44,075 bases of DNA from VMCP01 sp964408945. Its GTDB lineage: Bacteria; Bacteroidota; Bacteroidia; NS11-12g; UBA955. Where the stretch lies: NCBI GenBank assembly GCA_964408945.1, contig CAYPBJ010000018.1, positions 1 through 44,075 on the forward strand, read 5' to 3'. A program made the position numbers and the translations under genes. The stretch's first letter is position 1; the number at the start of each line of letters is the position of its first letter. The notes under the pieces were generated by a model, which saw only the letters and a program-made list of their open reading frames with translations, was not told the origin of the DNA and did no database searches. Of this stretch, positions 7,822 through 17,053 are shown piece after piece.

Positions 7822-8979
7822 TTAAAATGCCTCCCCAATGAAGAAATAGATGCCGTATCCTTCCTTCTCAAATCCAACATCAATACGCGTAAATATGTCT
7901 TTCTTTGGGAACAGTAAATATCTCAATCCGGCACCACCTGCAATTTTATAGTTTTGCGTTGGAAAGCTCGAAGAAACCGCACCCACACTTGCAAAAACTG
8001 CACCTCCCAATCGCTTACTAAAACCAAACGGCAAGAATCTATATTCGGCTTGCGCAGCCACATACTGCTTATCCCTGTATTTCCCCAGATAATGCCCTCG
8101 CATAATCATCTCTCCTCCCATTAAACTTAACTGGTTGAAAGGCACATCTCCTGATGAAAATTGCCCCACCACTTGCAATGCCAATACTTGATTCTTCCTT
8201 ACTGCGTGAAAATATCGTCCATCCAAAAACATGGTATTCATAGGAAAAGATTGACTAAACAATTTTCCATAACGAAGAAACGCCACTTCTGCCAAAAAAC
8301 CTTCTCTGACATTCAAAATGTTATGCCTTGAATCCCATAAAAGACCTAAACCCACACCTAAATTTTGGCTCCCATTGCCTCCTTGAGGCAATGCACTATC
8401 ATGTCTTATCACATGCTCGTGCCAGTCAAATTCAGGATTCGCCAAATGCTGGTAATCTAATTCCAAACCAGCAAATAAATTACCTTTCAACCTGTAAACG
8501 AAACGCTCCCTAACATTGTAATAATTGGCAGGCACTACCGCCAAAGGCTTTTCAGCAATTCGATTTCCAATACCATAATACAATAAGGGATAATTTTGGA
8601 ATCGCATTTTTCCCAAAAGCAAAATTTTGTTGTCTTTCCCATAGATAGCATGGTCAATCCACAACCCCAATTGCTTCATTTCAGTATAAAATCCAAAAAC
8701 GCTGATTTCACTGAGCCTTAAACTAGTATCATTGTTATAATGAAATACAACCAAGCTACTGGCACCAAATTCCCATCTAGTTTCAGGTGAAAACCCAATG
8801 GTAGGGTAAAACAAGAACCTTGGTTTTGCTGAACTCCCTGTATCATTAACCATTTGATTAATCCACTCTGGGACCTGCACTTTGGGTATTTCATGTCTTA
8901 AATCATTAGTATCTATTTCTTGGGCCCAAGAAACAGAAATCCAACAGAAAAATAAAAGAAAAGACAGGTTTCTCATCAC
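7822..8979 (-). CDS. D15/BamA-TamA-type outer membrane beta-barrel protein
   Basis: 385 residues. The signal peptide is MMRNLSFLLFFCWISVSWAQ. After a short periplasmic segment the sequence is a series of amphipathic strands. It contains the surface-antigen (D15) hallmarks GLGLLWDSRHN and REGFLAEVAF, the MGGEMIMRGHYLGKYRDK segment, and a C-terminal beta-signal ending in Phe (YGIYFFIGEAF). No POTRA domains are present, so it is a short barrel-only member of the family and not BamA itself. The substrate is unknown. Its start overlaps the end of the DUF2461 gene by 4 nt (ATGA). Confidence 0.82.
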   Translation of the reverse strand: MMRNLSFLLFFCWISVSWAQEIDTNDLRHEIPKVQVPEWINQMVNDTGSSAKPRFLFYPTIGFSPETRWEFGASSLVVFHYNNDTSLRLSEISVFGFYTEMKQLGLWIDHAIYGKDNKILLLGKMRFQNYPLLYYGIGNRIAEKPLAVVPANYYNVRERFVYRLKGNLFAGLELDYQHLANPEFDWHEHVIRHDSALPQGGNGSQNLGVGLGLLWDSRHNILNVREGFLAEVAFLRYGKLFSQSFPMNTMFLDGRYFHAVRKNQVLALQVVGQFSSGDVPFNQLSLMGGEMIMRGHYLGKYRDKQYVAAQAEYRFLPFGFSKRLGGAVFASVGAVSSSFPTQNYKIAGGAGLRYLLFPKKDIFTRIDVGFEKEGYGIYFFIGEAF

Positions 8980-9650
8980 AAATTCAATGCAAGTATACGA
9001 TTAAACTCGCTTGCGCTTTCCCAAATACCTAAACAAGTATCTACGAAATCAGGCTGCATAGATTCTTCGGGTTCAAAGGTATGCACAACGTAAAATTGTT
9101 TGTTGTAGATTAACTCTTGTTGGGCAGCCGCATTCTTAAATTCAATTGGTAATACCTTGTTCTTATCACCCCTTACCTCTCCAAAGTTTTTCTTAAAAGG
9201 AAAAGCTGAAATAGCCATTGCAAATTCTTCGAGATTCGTTGAAATGGCTTGTCTAATTTTATATAAATCTTCTTTTTCTGGCATATAAATACCTGAATAC
9301 AGAGCGCAATTTTCAGGACCCATTTCAATGTACAATCCACCTGGAAACATCTTCTTTCTTCCACCTACTTGCAATGCAGCAGAACAGAACGTCTTATAGG
9401 GTGACTTGTCTTTCGAAAAACGGATATCTTTGTTGATTCTAAAAATACAACTTTTAATATCTGTAATATCTGTAAAAACTGGATTTTTCTTCTGCATCCC
9501 ATCCAGCAATTCTTCTAAAAAGGAATAAAATTGAGGCTTTATTAATTTCTCATAGGTAGACCTATTTTCATCAAACCAAGTTTTATGATTATTATGAGTC
9601 AACTCAATAAAGAACTCATAAAACTCAGAACTGAATCCTTTAAAGCCCAT
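8976..9650 (-). CDS. DUF2461 (TIGR02453) domain protein
   Basis: 224 residues with the start at ATG 9648-9650 (MGFKGFSSEFYEFF). An earlier in-frame ATG at 9683 lies inside the upstream gene and adds 11 atypical residues. Family motifs are visible: the LTHNNHKTWFDENR segment, then IFRINKDIRFSKDKSPYKTF and the GGLYIEMGPENCALYSGIYMP region. Members are cytoplasmic proteins of about 220 residues with no established biochemical activity. The start lies 1 nt after the stop of the large T9SS gene, and the 3' end overlaps the barrel gene by 4 nt, so it is cotranscribed with both. Confidence 0.85.
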   Translation of the reverse strand: MGFKGFSSEFYEFFIELTHNNHKTWFDENRSTYEKLIKPQFYSFLEELLDGMQKKNPVFTDITDIKSCIFRINKDIRFSKDKSPYKTFCSAALQVGGRKKMFPGGLYIEMGPENCALYSGIYMPEKEDLYKIRQAISTNLEEFAMAISAFPFKKNFGEVRGDKNKVLPIEFKNAAAQQELIYNKQFYVVHTFEPEESMQPDFVDTCLGIWESASEFNRILALNL

Positions 9651-9651
9651 G

Positions 9652-12600
9652 TTAATTTTTGACCCATTGAAGGGTTTCAACACCTCTTTCCGTTTGAATC
9701 TTTGCCAAGTAAATACCGTTACTGAAATCAGAAATATTCAAAAGAATGTTATTGGTATTTAACTCATTCATTTCTAATATCACCTTCCCATTCACATCCA
9801 CTAATTTGACATTTAATATTGTTTCTTGGCTCTGGATTCCAATGTTTGTTTTACTTGGATTAGGATACAGTGTAATTCCCATTGAATTCAAATCAGAAGC
9901 AGAGAGACGATCTAAAACAATATTCTTCGTAGTACCGCATTTGCAAGAATGTTCATCTGTGATAGCAATCAAATTGACTTCAAATGTTCCATCTGAGCTC
10001 AATTCATAAACGACAGCAGCGTTTACACCAGAAGAATATTTATTTCCGGCCCCTTTCAGTTGCCACTGATAAGATACCCCTGTTTGTCCACCTGCCAATT
10101 GATTTTCATCCATGGGCTCCAATTTAGCGCCATAAAAATAAGTGGAGTAATCAGGTGTAAACACAAAATCACATGTTCGGGGTAATTCGTAAACCTCTAC
10201 AAACCTTGACCTATGTGTGGAACAACCTCCAGCAACCGAGGTTGTGAGAATCACATTATAAGACCTTGTTGCATCTGTTGTAAATTGTACTCGGGGATCA
10301 TTTAAATCTGAGTTAATACCATTACCAAAGTCCCATGAATATTTCATAGAATCTGCGGTACTATTTTCTGATTTATTCTTAAATAAAATACTATCTCCCG
10401 AACAAACCGATTCAAAATCAAAATCAACCAATGCCTCTTGAAGAATTTCAATTTCTTTTTCTAATGAAGCATTACATCCATTGCTCAAGGTTACATTTAA
10501 AACCACCTTGCTTTTTCCAGTTTGCACCCAACCCCTAGAAAAGGTATCTTTAGATGATACTTTGATTCCGTCTAACATCCAAGAATAAGTTGCCGTTGAA
10601 CCTGATACGTCTGGAGTAGTATTCTGAAATAAAGTTCTACTTCTTAAACACAGTCTATCTGTGGTAAAGTCAACAACAGGTGATTCTTTTACTTGAACTT
10701 GTTTGGTCAAAGAGTCTTTGCATCCAAACTCAGAATTTACAACAATCTTAACTGTTTTAGTACCACCTGAATTGTATACGTATTTGGTATTTTTAACCGT
10801 ACTTAAAGCATTGGGTTCCCCAAAATCCCAAATAACCCCGAACATACTAGTATTCATTTTAGTAGTAGTGTTAAAGAAATATTCTTTTCCAACACAATTA
10901 CCTTCAGTGATAGTAAAACTTGCTGTTGGTTGTTCAAAAACAGTCACTTTCGATGATGTAGTGTTCTTACAACCCTTGTAATCTGCAGTTAAAGCAACAA
11001 TATATGAACCAGGCTTTGCAAAGGAATAGTTAAAATTAACAGAATTAATTAAAGTATCTTTCTTGGCACCGAAGGTCCAAAATGAATTTCCTCCTACGCC
11101 TAAATTACTTGTATTTGTAAATACGATGGGCTTACCTTCACACGCATTTGTTCTCGAAAAAGAAGCTGTTGGACTTTCAACTACTGAAAATGATTTCACC
11201 TTTTGAAACACATAACCATCTGGCATTGAAACTACATTCAAAGTAATTTTCTTTGTGCCACCGTTGCTAAATATAAATGATCCGTCAACATCCGTACTAG
11301 TGTCTATTCCATCATATATCCATTGATATTCCAAATACACATTTGTAGAACGACTCTTGGTATTGTTTAAAAATTTCAAGGTATCTTTTGAGCATCCTAC
11401 TAAAGGCAATTGAAAATCAATTAAAGGCGTGGGACTTACATAAACGGAAAGTGTAAATACAGTGTCGCAACCATTTCTAAGATCCGTGATTTTCAATTTC
11501 CATGAAAGTATAGAATCATCCAAAGTAGAGTCCGAAAGATTGAATTTCCACTGCAAATTATTGCTTCCATTTGGGACAACTAAACTACTTCCTGCAACGG
11601 CCTTACCAGATCTCAAATATAGTTGTGAACTGGCCACCCACTTTTTTGTACTTCCATAATCACCATTGTTCAATCCTCTAGGTGCTGTAACATCCATTTG
11701 GGTATTTATTCCTCTGATTGTAGTAATTTTTGAACCTGAGATTTTCCACTGATTACCCGTTCCTGACTGAGTCACAGACGAAATTACTGATCCACCAGGC
11801 GATGGAAGAACTACAAATGCTCTCGAAAATGTATCGTCTTTCTCAATATCGTTAGCAGTAACTACAAAGATTTTCAAAGCATTCAACCCGGTATTATTAA
11901 TGAATAAGCTTTTACTGAAGCTTACTTTTGAACTTTTACCTGGAAGAATTTTATTCTTGAACCTTTCCAAATTCGCAACACCATTTAGCACAAATCCTAA
12001 AGTAAAATCCTCGACTGTATCAACAAATGCATTGAAAATTTCAACTTCAGGAGTTAGCACTGATCCAGAACAAAGTGTATCTGATTTTGGTAAATTCAAC
12101 ACAGATAACTTCAAATTAAAAGTGTCTTCGAAAGCCCCTCTATCACAATAAACTTTATGTCGATTCTTGCCTAAAAAATCTATCTTTCCATCGGAAACTA
12201 CATTTGAGATTTCAACATTGTTTTGATTCTTGATTTGTTTAGAACGATAATCACCCTTATTGTAATTCACGAATTCATTCTCTACAATTTCGTTATTCTC
12301 GTCAACGTATGTATCACCAACCCAAGTGCTGAATGATGTATAGTAGTTAGTTCCTAGCGCATAAATATCTGCCGCAATTGATGGACCAATTTTGAAGCTA
12401 TTGGATGCAACCTTCCCTGCTACGCCATAAGAAAATAAATATGCCATATAAACAGCACCATCACCTTTAGCTTCTAAAATATTACCAATTAAATCAATCT
12501 GTGAATCGTCATCTGTATAAACGCAAGAGGATGTTGTGTTGGAATTTCCAAAATCATCAGAAACAATCGTATTTCCACTGATTTTTAAGTGCCCTATTGC

Positions 12601-14103
12601 ATTGTAATTAACCGATATGAGATTGTACGACTCGCCATCGCCATTGTTCTTAGCAAATATGTTTCCAACAACTTCAACGTTTCCAACGGTGTTTAAATAC
12701 AACCCGGTTCCAAGTCCCCAACTTCCAAAAGAGCGGTTATCAGCAACTCTATTTGATCTAACAACCCAATTCCCCCCTTGGAATAAAGAAATGCCAAAAA
12801 TTTGCTCTAAACTGGTGTTGGAATCTACACGATTTCCAAACACGTTCATTCGATTCCAAAATCCGTTCTTAACCGAATAAGCAAAAATTAAAGCACCAAC
12901 ACCTGACGTGCCATTGGTTCCAAATTCATTCTTTAAGACTATGTTATTTTCGAGATGGCAATCTGAACCAAAGTTAGCATATATCCCATAGGAATAACCA
13001 TTCTCGCTTTTGTTGTACCTCAAAATATTGCCGTTCAAAACGGTTCTGTCGCCATATTGAGAAAAGACTCCAAATATTCGACCTTCAATCATGTTTTTCT
13101 CAATCACATTACCCGAAATGGAAGCATTTACACTTGAATTTCCTGAAATTAAAGCTGCATCAACTCCTAAAAAGACATTAATACCATAAGTCATACTTGT
13201 AAAAGATGCAGACGGATATGGCAAGGAGAAAACTTTGTTATTATCAATTTTGAATGCACGAGCAGAACTTTGAGCAAAACGCACATAAACACCAGAAACC
13301 ATGGTATCAACAGCATCGCTAGAACTAGCATCTAACCTTGAAAGTTCATTGCCATCAATCCATTCCGAATTTACGTATCGAACCCATATTCCAACTGAAA
13401 AGAAGTTCCTAATTTTATTTCCTGTGATGATGTTTCCTGAAACTGTCTTTGTGTAGTCCGTTCTACCTTGCTGATCTAAAATTCCAATTACCGGAGCCAA
13501 AGCGCCTGTTCCTGAGGTAGACATGGTACAACCTCGAATCAAATTACCTTTACCATTATGAACAGATCCTACAGCAGTGATGTTTTTCCCGTCTCTAGCA
13601 AAAGCTATGTAGGCACCTGTGTCTTTAGCACTATGTGCTGTGATTCCTGAAAAAAGTATGGTACAACTGTCAATGACGTTACTATCAGCTCCATTGGTAA
13701 ATCTGATTCCCACAGAACGGGTATTTTTCGATTCATTTAATAACTTTAGTTTCTTCAAATACATGAAATCAACACCATTGAGGTATATCATTTCACTGTC
13801 TAAAGTACTTTTAACTTGAAAACCGTTTCCTTTAATCGTCAAAGAATTGGTAAAAGTGGTCTTGTTGGAAGCATGTTGCTTGAATTCAATGTTGCTTGCA
13901 AGTGTCAAGGAAGATTGTACCTCCACAACTACTGGTCCGCTTACACCATTTCTATTAAAATCAGCGGCAAAAGACTCCCAAGTACTGTAATTTCTGGATC
14001 CACTACCACCTATGGTATAATTACCGCTCAATTGAGCAGAAGCTTGAGAAACAAAGCCCGCACAAAGTATAGTGAACCAAATTTGTAAATTTCTATAACT
14101 CAT
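9652..14103 (-). CDS. Large T9SS type A cargo: parallel beta-helix plus PKD-like domains
   Basis: About 1483 residues from ATG 14101-14103; the frame is also open from ATG 14110-14112. The shorter start is chosen because a promoter-like TATTTTTG (14114-14121) abuts the longer one. A signal peptide ends at SQASAQ. Roughly residues 30-650 are NosD-like right-handed beta-helix repeats with many asparagine-ladder phrases such as GNIITGNKI, NNKVFSLP, ENNIVLKNEF and VVGNIFAKN. After a conserved CDRGAFED block come several PKD-type modules (FWTFGAKKD, VIWDFGEPN, YSWDFGNGI). The C-terminus is a type A sorting domain: LYPNPSKTN, KLVDVNGKVI, SNGIYLAKIQ. It is a surface or secreted protein and may bind or cleave polysaccharide; no lyase residues could be assigned. 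Confidence 0.85.
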   Translation of the reverse strand: MSYRNLQIWFTILCAGFVSQASAQLSGNYTIGGSGSRNYSTWESFAADFNRNGVSGPVVVEVQSSLTLASNIEFKQHASNKTTFTNSLTIKGNGFQVKSTLDSEMIYLNGVDFMYLKKLKLLNESKNTRSVGIRFTNGADSNVIDSCTILFSGITAHSAKDTGAYIAFARDGKNITAVGSVHNGKGNLIRGCTMSTSGTGALAPVIGILDQQGRTDYTKTVSGNIITGNKIRNFFSVGIWVRYVNSEWIDGNELSRLDASSSDAVDTMVSGVYVRFAQSSARAFKIDNNKVFSLPYPSASFTSMTYGINVFLGVDAALISGNSSVNASISGNVIEKNMIEGRIFGVFSQYGDRTVLNGNILRYNKSENGYSYGIYANFGSDCHLENNIVLKNEFGTNGTSGVGALIFAYSVKNGFWNRMNVFGNRVDSNTSLEQIFGISLFQGGNWVVRSNRVADNRSFGSWGLGTGLYLNTVGNVEVVGNIFAKNNGDGESYNLISVNYNAIGHLKISGNTIVSDDFGNSNTTSSCVYTDDDSQIDLIGNILEAKGDGAVYMAYLFSYGVAGKVASNSFKIGPSIAADIYALGTNYYTSFSTWVGDTYVDENNEIVENEFVNYNKGDYRSKQIKNQNNVEISNVVSDGKIDFLGKNRHKVYCDRGAFEDTFNLKLSVLNLPKSDTLCSGSVLTPEVEIFNAFVDTVEDFTLGFVLNGVANLERFKNKILPGKSSKVSFSKSLFINNTGLNALKIFVVTANDIEKDDTFSRAFVVLPSPGGSVISSVTQSGTGNQWKISGSKITTIRGINTQMDVTAPRGLNNGDYGSTKKWVASSQLYLRSGKAVAGSSLVVPNGSNNLQWKFNLSDSTLDDSILSWKLKITDLRNGCDTVFTLSVYVSPTPLIDFQLPLVGCSKDTLKFLNNTKSRSTNVYLEYQWIYDGIDTSTDVDGSFIFSNGGTKKITLNVVSMPDGYVFQKVKSFSVVESPTASFSRTNACEGKPIVFTNTSNLGVGGNSFWTFGAKKDTLINSVNFNYSFAKPGSYIVALTADYKGCKNTTSSKVTVFEQPTASFTITEGNCVGKEYFFNTTTKMNTSMFGVIWDFGEPNALSTVKNTKYVYNSGGTKTVKIVVNSEFGCKDSLTKQVQVKESPVVDFTTDRLCLRSRTLFQNTTPDVSGSTATYSWMLDGIKVSSKDTFSRGWVQTGKSKVVLNVTLSNGCNASLEKEIEILQEALVDFDFESVCSGDSILFKNKSENSTADSMKYSWDFGNGINSDLNDPRVQFTTDATRSYNVILTTSVAGGCSTHRSRFVEVYELPRTCDFVFTPDYSTYFYGAKLEPMDENQLAGGQTGVSYQWQLKGAGNKYSSGVNAAVVYELSSDGTFEVNLIAITDEHSCKCGTTKNIVLDRLSASDLNSMGITLYPNPSKTNIGIQSQETILNVKLVDVNGKVILEMNELNTNNILLNISDFSNGIYLAKIQTERGVETLQWVKN

Positions 14104-14135
14104 GGAATTCATTCAAAAATAAGAAATGAATTCCA
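14103..14135 (-). promoter_or_regulatory. Perfect 11-bp inverted repeat enclosing a predicted -7 box
   Basis: The arms TGGAATTCATT (14103-14113) and AATGAATTCCA (14125-14135) are perfect reverse complements separated by 11 nt. On the minus strand the spacer holds TATTTTTG (14114-14121), an exact TAnnTTTG match, pointing into the 1486-aa cargo gene. The arms cover both candidate start codons. This could be an operator or an mRNA 5' hairpin. Confidence 0.4.
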
Positions 14136-14176
14136 CAACTTAAATAGTCGTTTCAACAATAAATAGGTGTTGTAAA

Positions 14177-15727
14177 CTAATTAAGACGGATTTGAACTTT
14201 ACTCATTCCTATTGAACCTATTTTAAAGAAATAAATACCTTCAGATAAACCCTCAATTTTCATCCCTGTACCATGCAATTCAAACTCCCGAACTTTAATT
14301 CCCAAAGCGTTGTATATGATTATTTTGTCCCCATTTTTAAGGCCATTCAAATCACTCAAATAGAGCATTTCTCCTTCAGCAACCGGATTGGGAAAAAGTT
14401 GAAATTCAGCCCTTACCATACCATTTACAGAATGATTGAAATCCATCTGTAGCAGCGCAGAATTCCTCCTGTCTTCTATGTAAGGTTTAATTCCGAACGA
14501 CACATGATTTCCCCAAGCCACATCTTCTGATAATTGCCAATCACTGTAACTATATCCGTAATCTGTGTCTACTTTACCCGCAAAATGTAAATCAACCTTG
14601 ACGGCAGCATCAATTCTTTTCATTACTGAATCTATGACAGGGCCCATGTGATGCAAATTGAAAAAATTCTCAATAGCCTGATACATGTACCTCTCATAAA
14701 TTAACCTGAATTCATCATGAGCCAATAATGCATACGTCAAAGGAGCCTTACTTTTACTGGTGTTTCCCCATTGGTGTATATCGCGCTTGTTGATGTTATC
14801 AACGCCCCACTGCACCCCAAAAGTATTATCCATATCATAAGGCATGTACACCATCTTTCCTGTTGTTGGGTGATGATAAATAAAATAGTTGTTCTTATTG
14901 TGGAAGTAATTGTCCCAATGTCCAATCAACACTTCAGCCGCCAAAGCTTTCATGTATCCATCTACATCAAAAATCTTAGGAAACTCGGTAGTGAAATTTG
15001 ACTGTTTAGCCTTGTTGTTTATCCAATTTGCCAATTCTACAAGATCACTGTAATCATCTATTGTTTCATTGGTTTTCAAGTCATAGGCTCTTTCGTTTTC
15101 AGGGGATGGATTGATCAGCTTCTTGTATTCCGCTTGATCACTCCCCAACCAAGATAAATCAGCTGGCCAAGTGCACTTATAGTTGTTTCCTTTACTACTT
15201 CCAAAACGTGATTTTAGAAAATCTTTATCCACGTATTCAACCAAACCTCGTACACCCAAATAGGTATCATTTAAATATAATTTCACAAGGTTTACCCGAA
15301 CTGAAGGTACATCCATTTTTTTCATCACATAAGCACTCAAATACTCCCGCATCATGGATGGGTCGTTGTGATTGCCATGGATATTAATGGTTTCTAAACC
15401 TTGAAAAGTCTGGCCATCTATTCTTCTATCAAAATCAATTCTAAATGATTTTCTTTTTGAACCTCTAGAAGTATTTCCTTTCAAACGAATATCACATTGT
15501 TTAATGGTATCACCGTCATAAATCACCGCAACCAAATAGCGATGATTAGTCCACAATTGATCGCTTTGTTGCATGTGATAAAATGAATCAGCACTCATAA
15601 TCAATCTCAATTCGTGCAATTTATCATCAAATAAAGTGCCTGAATTAGGGTAAACCGCTGATTGACCCATTAATCTAGCAGCGATAAATACGGCTGCACT
15701 CAAAGCAAGCCTACTTATCATCCGCAT
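14177..15727 (-). CDS. CotH kinase-family protein with T9SS type A sorting domain
   Basis: 516 residues. The signal peptide ends near RLMGQS (about residue 23). The CotH-family pattern is clear: IRLKGNTSRGSKRKSFRIDFD near residues 80-100, then INIHGNHNDPSMMREYLS, and the metal-binding YMPYDMDNTFG in the second half. CotH proteins have a protein-kinase-like fold, and some phosphorylate coat proteins. This one should act outside the cell because the last ~75 residues are a type A sorting domain (FQLFPNPVAEGE, IIYNALGIKVREF, SEGIYFFKIG). The 5' end overlaps the channel gene by 17 nt. The downstream gene begins about 65-75 nt later with its own predicted promoter. Confidence 0.88.
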   Translation of the reverse strand: MRMISRLALSAAVFIAARLMGQSAVYPNSGTLFDDKLHELRLIMSADSFYHMQQSDQLWTNHRYLVAVIYDGDTIKQCDIRLKGNTSRGSKRKSFRIDFDRRIDGQTFQGLETINIHGNHNDPSMMREYLSAYVMKKMDVPSVRVNLVKLYLNDTYLGVRGLVEYVDKDFLKSRFGSSKGNNYKCTWPADLSWLGSDQAEYKKLINPSPENERAYDLKTNETIDDYSDLVELANWINNKAKQSNFTTEFPKIFDVDGYMKALAAEVLIGHWDNYFHNKNNYFIYHHPTTGKMVYMPYDMDNTFGVQWGVDNINKRDIHQWGNTSKSKAPLTYALLAHDEFRLIYERYMYQAIENFFNLHHMGPVIDSVMKRIDAAVKVDLHFAGKVDTDYGYSYSDWQLSEDVAWGNHVSFGIKPYIEDRRNSALLQMDFNHSVNGMVRAEFQLFPNPVAEGEMLYLSDLNGLKNGDKIIIYNALGIKVREFELHGTGMKIEGLSEGIYFFKIGSIGMSKVQIRLN

Positions 15728-17006
15728 CTTCGTCTCGTATTAGCCCTTCTATGAAATCAGATGTAGTACTTGGACTCTCAAAAATATCCAAATCAAACAT
15801 CGAAATAGAAGCAATCACATGATCAAAAATATCCGATTGAATATCTTCGTATTTAACCCAGCTTTTCTCTTCCGAAAAACAATAAATCTCAACAGGCACA
15901 CCTTTGTCAGAAGGCGATAGTTGACGCACCACAACATTCAACTCTTTGCTGATGTGTGGATTCTCCAACAACAGATTCTTTAAATAAACCCTAAACAATC
16001 CAATGTTTGTTAGTTGCTTTTTAACCCCTTTACCTGTGCGCTCCACATCAGCATTAAACTCATTAATTTCTTGAGTAATTTTTGAAATATAATCCTTCAG
16101 TAAATGATTAACCTTCAATCTATTCAACATAGCTTCATCGCAAAACTTAACGCTGTGTTGTTTAATGTGAATTGCACGTTTTATTCGTCTCCCCTGAGAT
16201 TCCTCCATGCCTCGCCAGTTTTTAAATGAATCTGTGGTAAAAGCCCCAGTAGGAATGGTGGTGTAGGTATTATCGAAATTCTGAATCTTAACGCTCGATA
16301 AATTGATATCTATCACAGTTCCATCTGCCCCATATTTTTGAAATTCAACCCAGTCACCGTTTCTTAACATGTCGTATTGTGAAATTCGGATCGACGCAGA
16401 CAAACCCGTCAATGTATCTTTAAAAACCAATAAAAGTGCAGCACTCATCGCCCCTAAGGCAGTCAGTAAATTGAGAATGGATTGGCTTGTAGCAATAGAT
16501 ATCCCAAATAAAACCGCCAAAAGAGTAACAATAATGCCAGCTAGTTGAGCAAAAGACGCAATGGGTTTGTCTTTCATCGAATCTAAATTCATCAGAATGG
16601 CCTTCAAAACTTTCAACCAAGACTGAACGAAAGCATGAATAGCCAGTACAGTCAATAAAGCCAAAACTATACCACCCCATTTTTCAGCCGTTGGATGACC
16701 TTGTAGCACTACGGGCAGACTCAACCTTGCAAACATCAATGGTACTATATGACCCAAAAATTTGAAGGTTTTTTGTTCGGCCATTTGTTTTAACAACGGA
16801 CTTTCAGATCTAGAAGCATATTGCCTTGCCAGAGAAACCAAAACCTTTCTGGAAACCCAATCTATAATGACCACCATCAAAATGAGGCATCCCACCATAA
16901 AGAGCAACTTTACCAAATTCGCTGAATCTGCGCTCACTCCCCAAGAGATAACCCACTCATATACCCAATTTGCAATTCTTTCTTCCATACCCATTGTACG
17001 TTTCAT
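15711..17006 (-). CDS. MscS-family mechanosensitive ion channel
   Basis: About 431 residues from ATG 17004-17006 (MKRTMGMEERIANW). The frame continues up to 17030, but a predicted -7 box lies inside that extension, so the shorter start is preferred; ATG 16994 and 16988 are also possible. Four to five hydrophobic segments include MVGCLILMVVIIDWV, LLTVLAIHAFVQSW and IIVTLLAVLFGISIAT. The pore-lining helix LLTALGAMSAALLLVFKDTL and the MscS beta-domain signature (GDWVEFQKYGADGTVIDINLSSVKIQ, broken by positions) follow. The layout resembles the YbdG-like class with a long C-terminal domain. It releases solutes under hypo-osmotic stress. It is the first gene of the minus-strand run. Confidence 0.9.
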   Translation of the reverse strand: MKRTMGMEERIANWVYEWVISWGVSADSANLVKLLFMVGCLILMVVIIDWVSRKVLVSLARQYASRSESPLLKQMAEQKTFKFLGHIVPLMFARLSLPVVLQGHPTAEKWGGIVLALLTVLAIHAFVQSWLKVLKAILMNLDSMKDKPIASFAQLAGIIVTLLAVLFGISIATSQSILNLLTALGAMSAALLLVFKDTLTGLSASIRISQYDMLRNGDWVEFQKYGADGTVIDINLSSVKIQNFDNTYTTIPTGAFTTDSFKNWRGMEESQGRRIKRAIHIKQHSVKFCDEAMLNRLKVNHLLKDYISKITQEINEFNADVERTGKGVKKQLTNIGLFRVYLKNLLLENPHISKELNVVVRQLSPSDKGVPVEIYCFSEEKSWVKYEDIQSDIFDHVIASISMFDLDIFESPSTTSDFIEGLIRDEDADDK

Positions 17007-17013
17007 AAACAAA

Positions 17014-17021
17014 CAAAGGTA
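17014..17021 (-). promoter_or_regulatory. Predicted -7 box for the mscS-type gene
   Basis: The minus strand reads TACCTTTG, an exact TAnnTTTG match, 7 nt before ATG 17006. It sits in the 47-nt gap between the two divergent start codons. No clear -33 element was found. Confidence 0.4.
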
Positions 17022-17041
17022 AGAAATCAAGTTCGAAACCC

Positions 17042-17049
17042 TATTTTTG
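17042..17049 (+). promoter_or_regulatory. Predicted -7 box for the S41 protease gene
   Basis: TATTTTTG matches TAnnTTTG exactly but ends only 4 nt before ATG 17054. If functional, transcription would begin at or next to the start codon, giving a leaderless or nearly leaderless mRNA. It could also be a chance match in AT-rich sequence. Confidence 0.3.
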
Positions 17050-17053
17050 AAGT

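Noticed and set aside
10150..11300. Repeated PKD-like segments as DNA repeats
   Set aside because: Similarity is at the protein-domain level; no long nucleotide identity between copies was evident.
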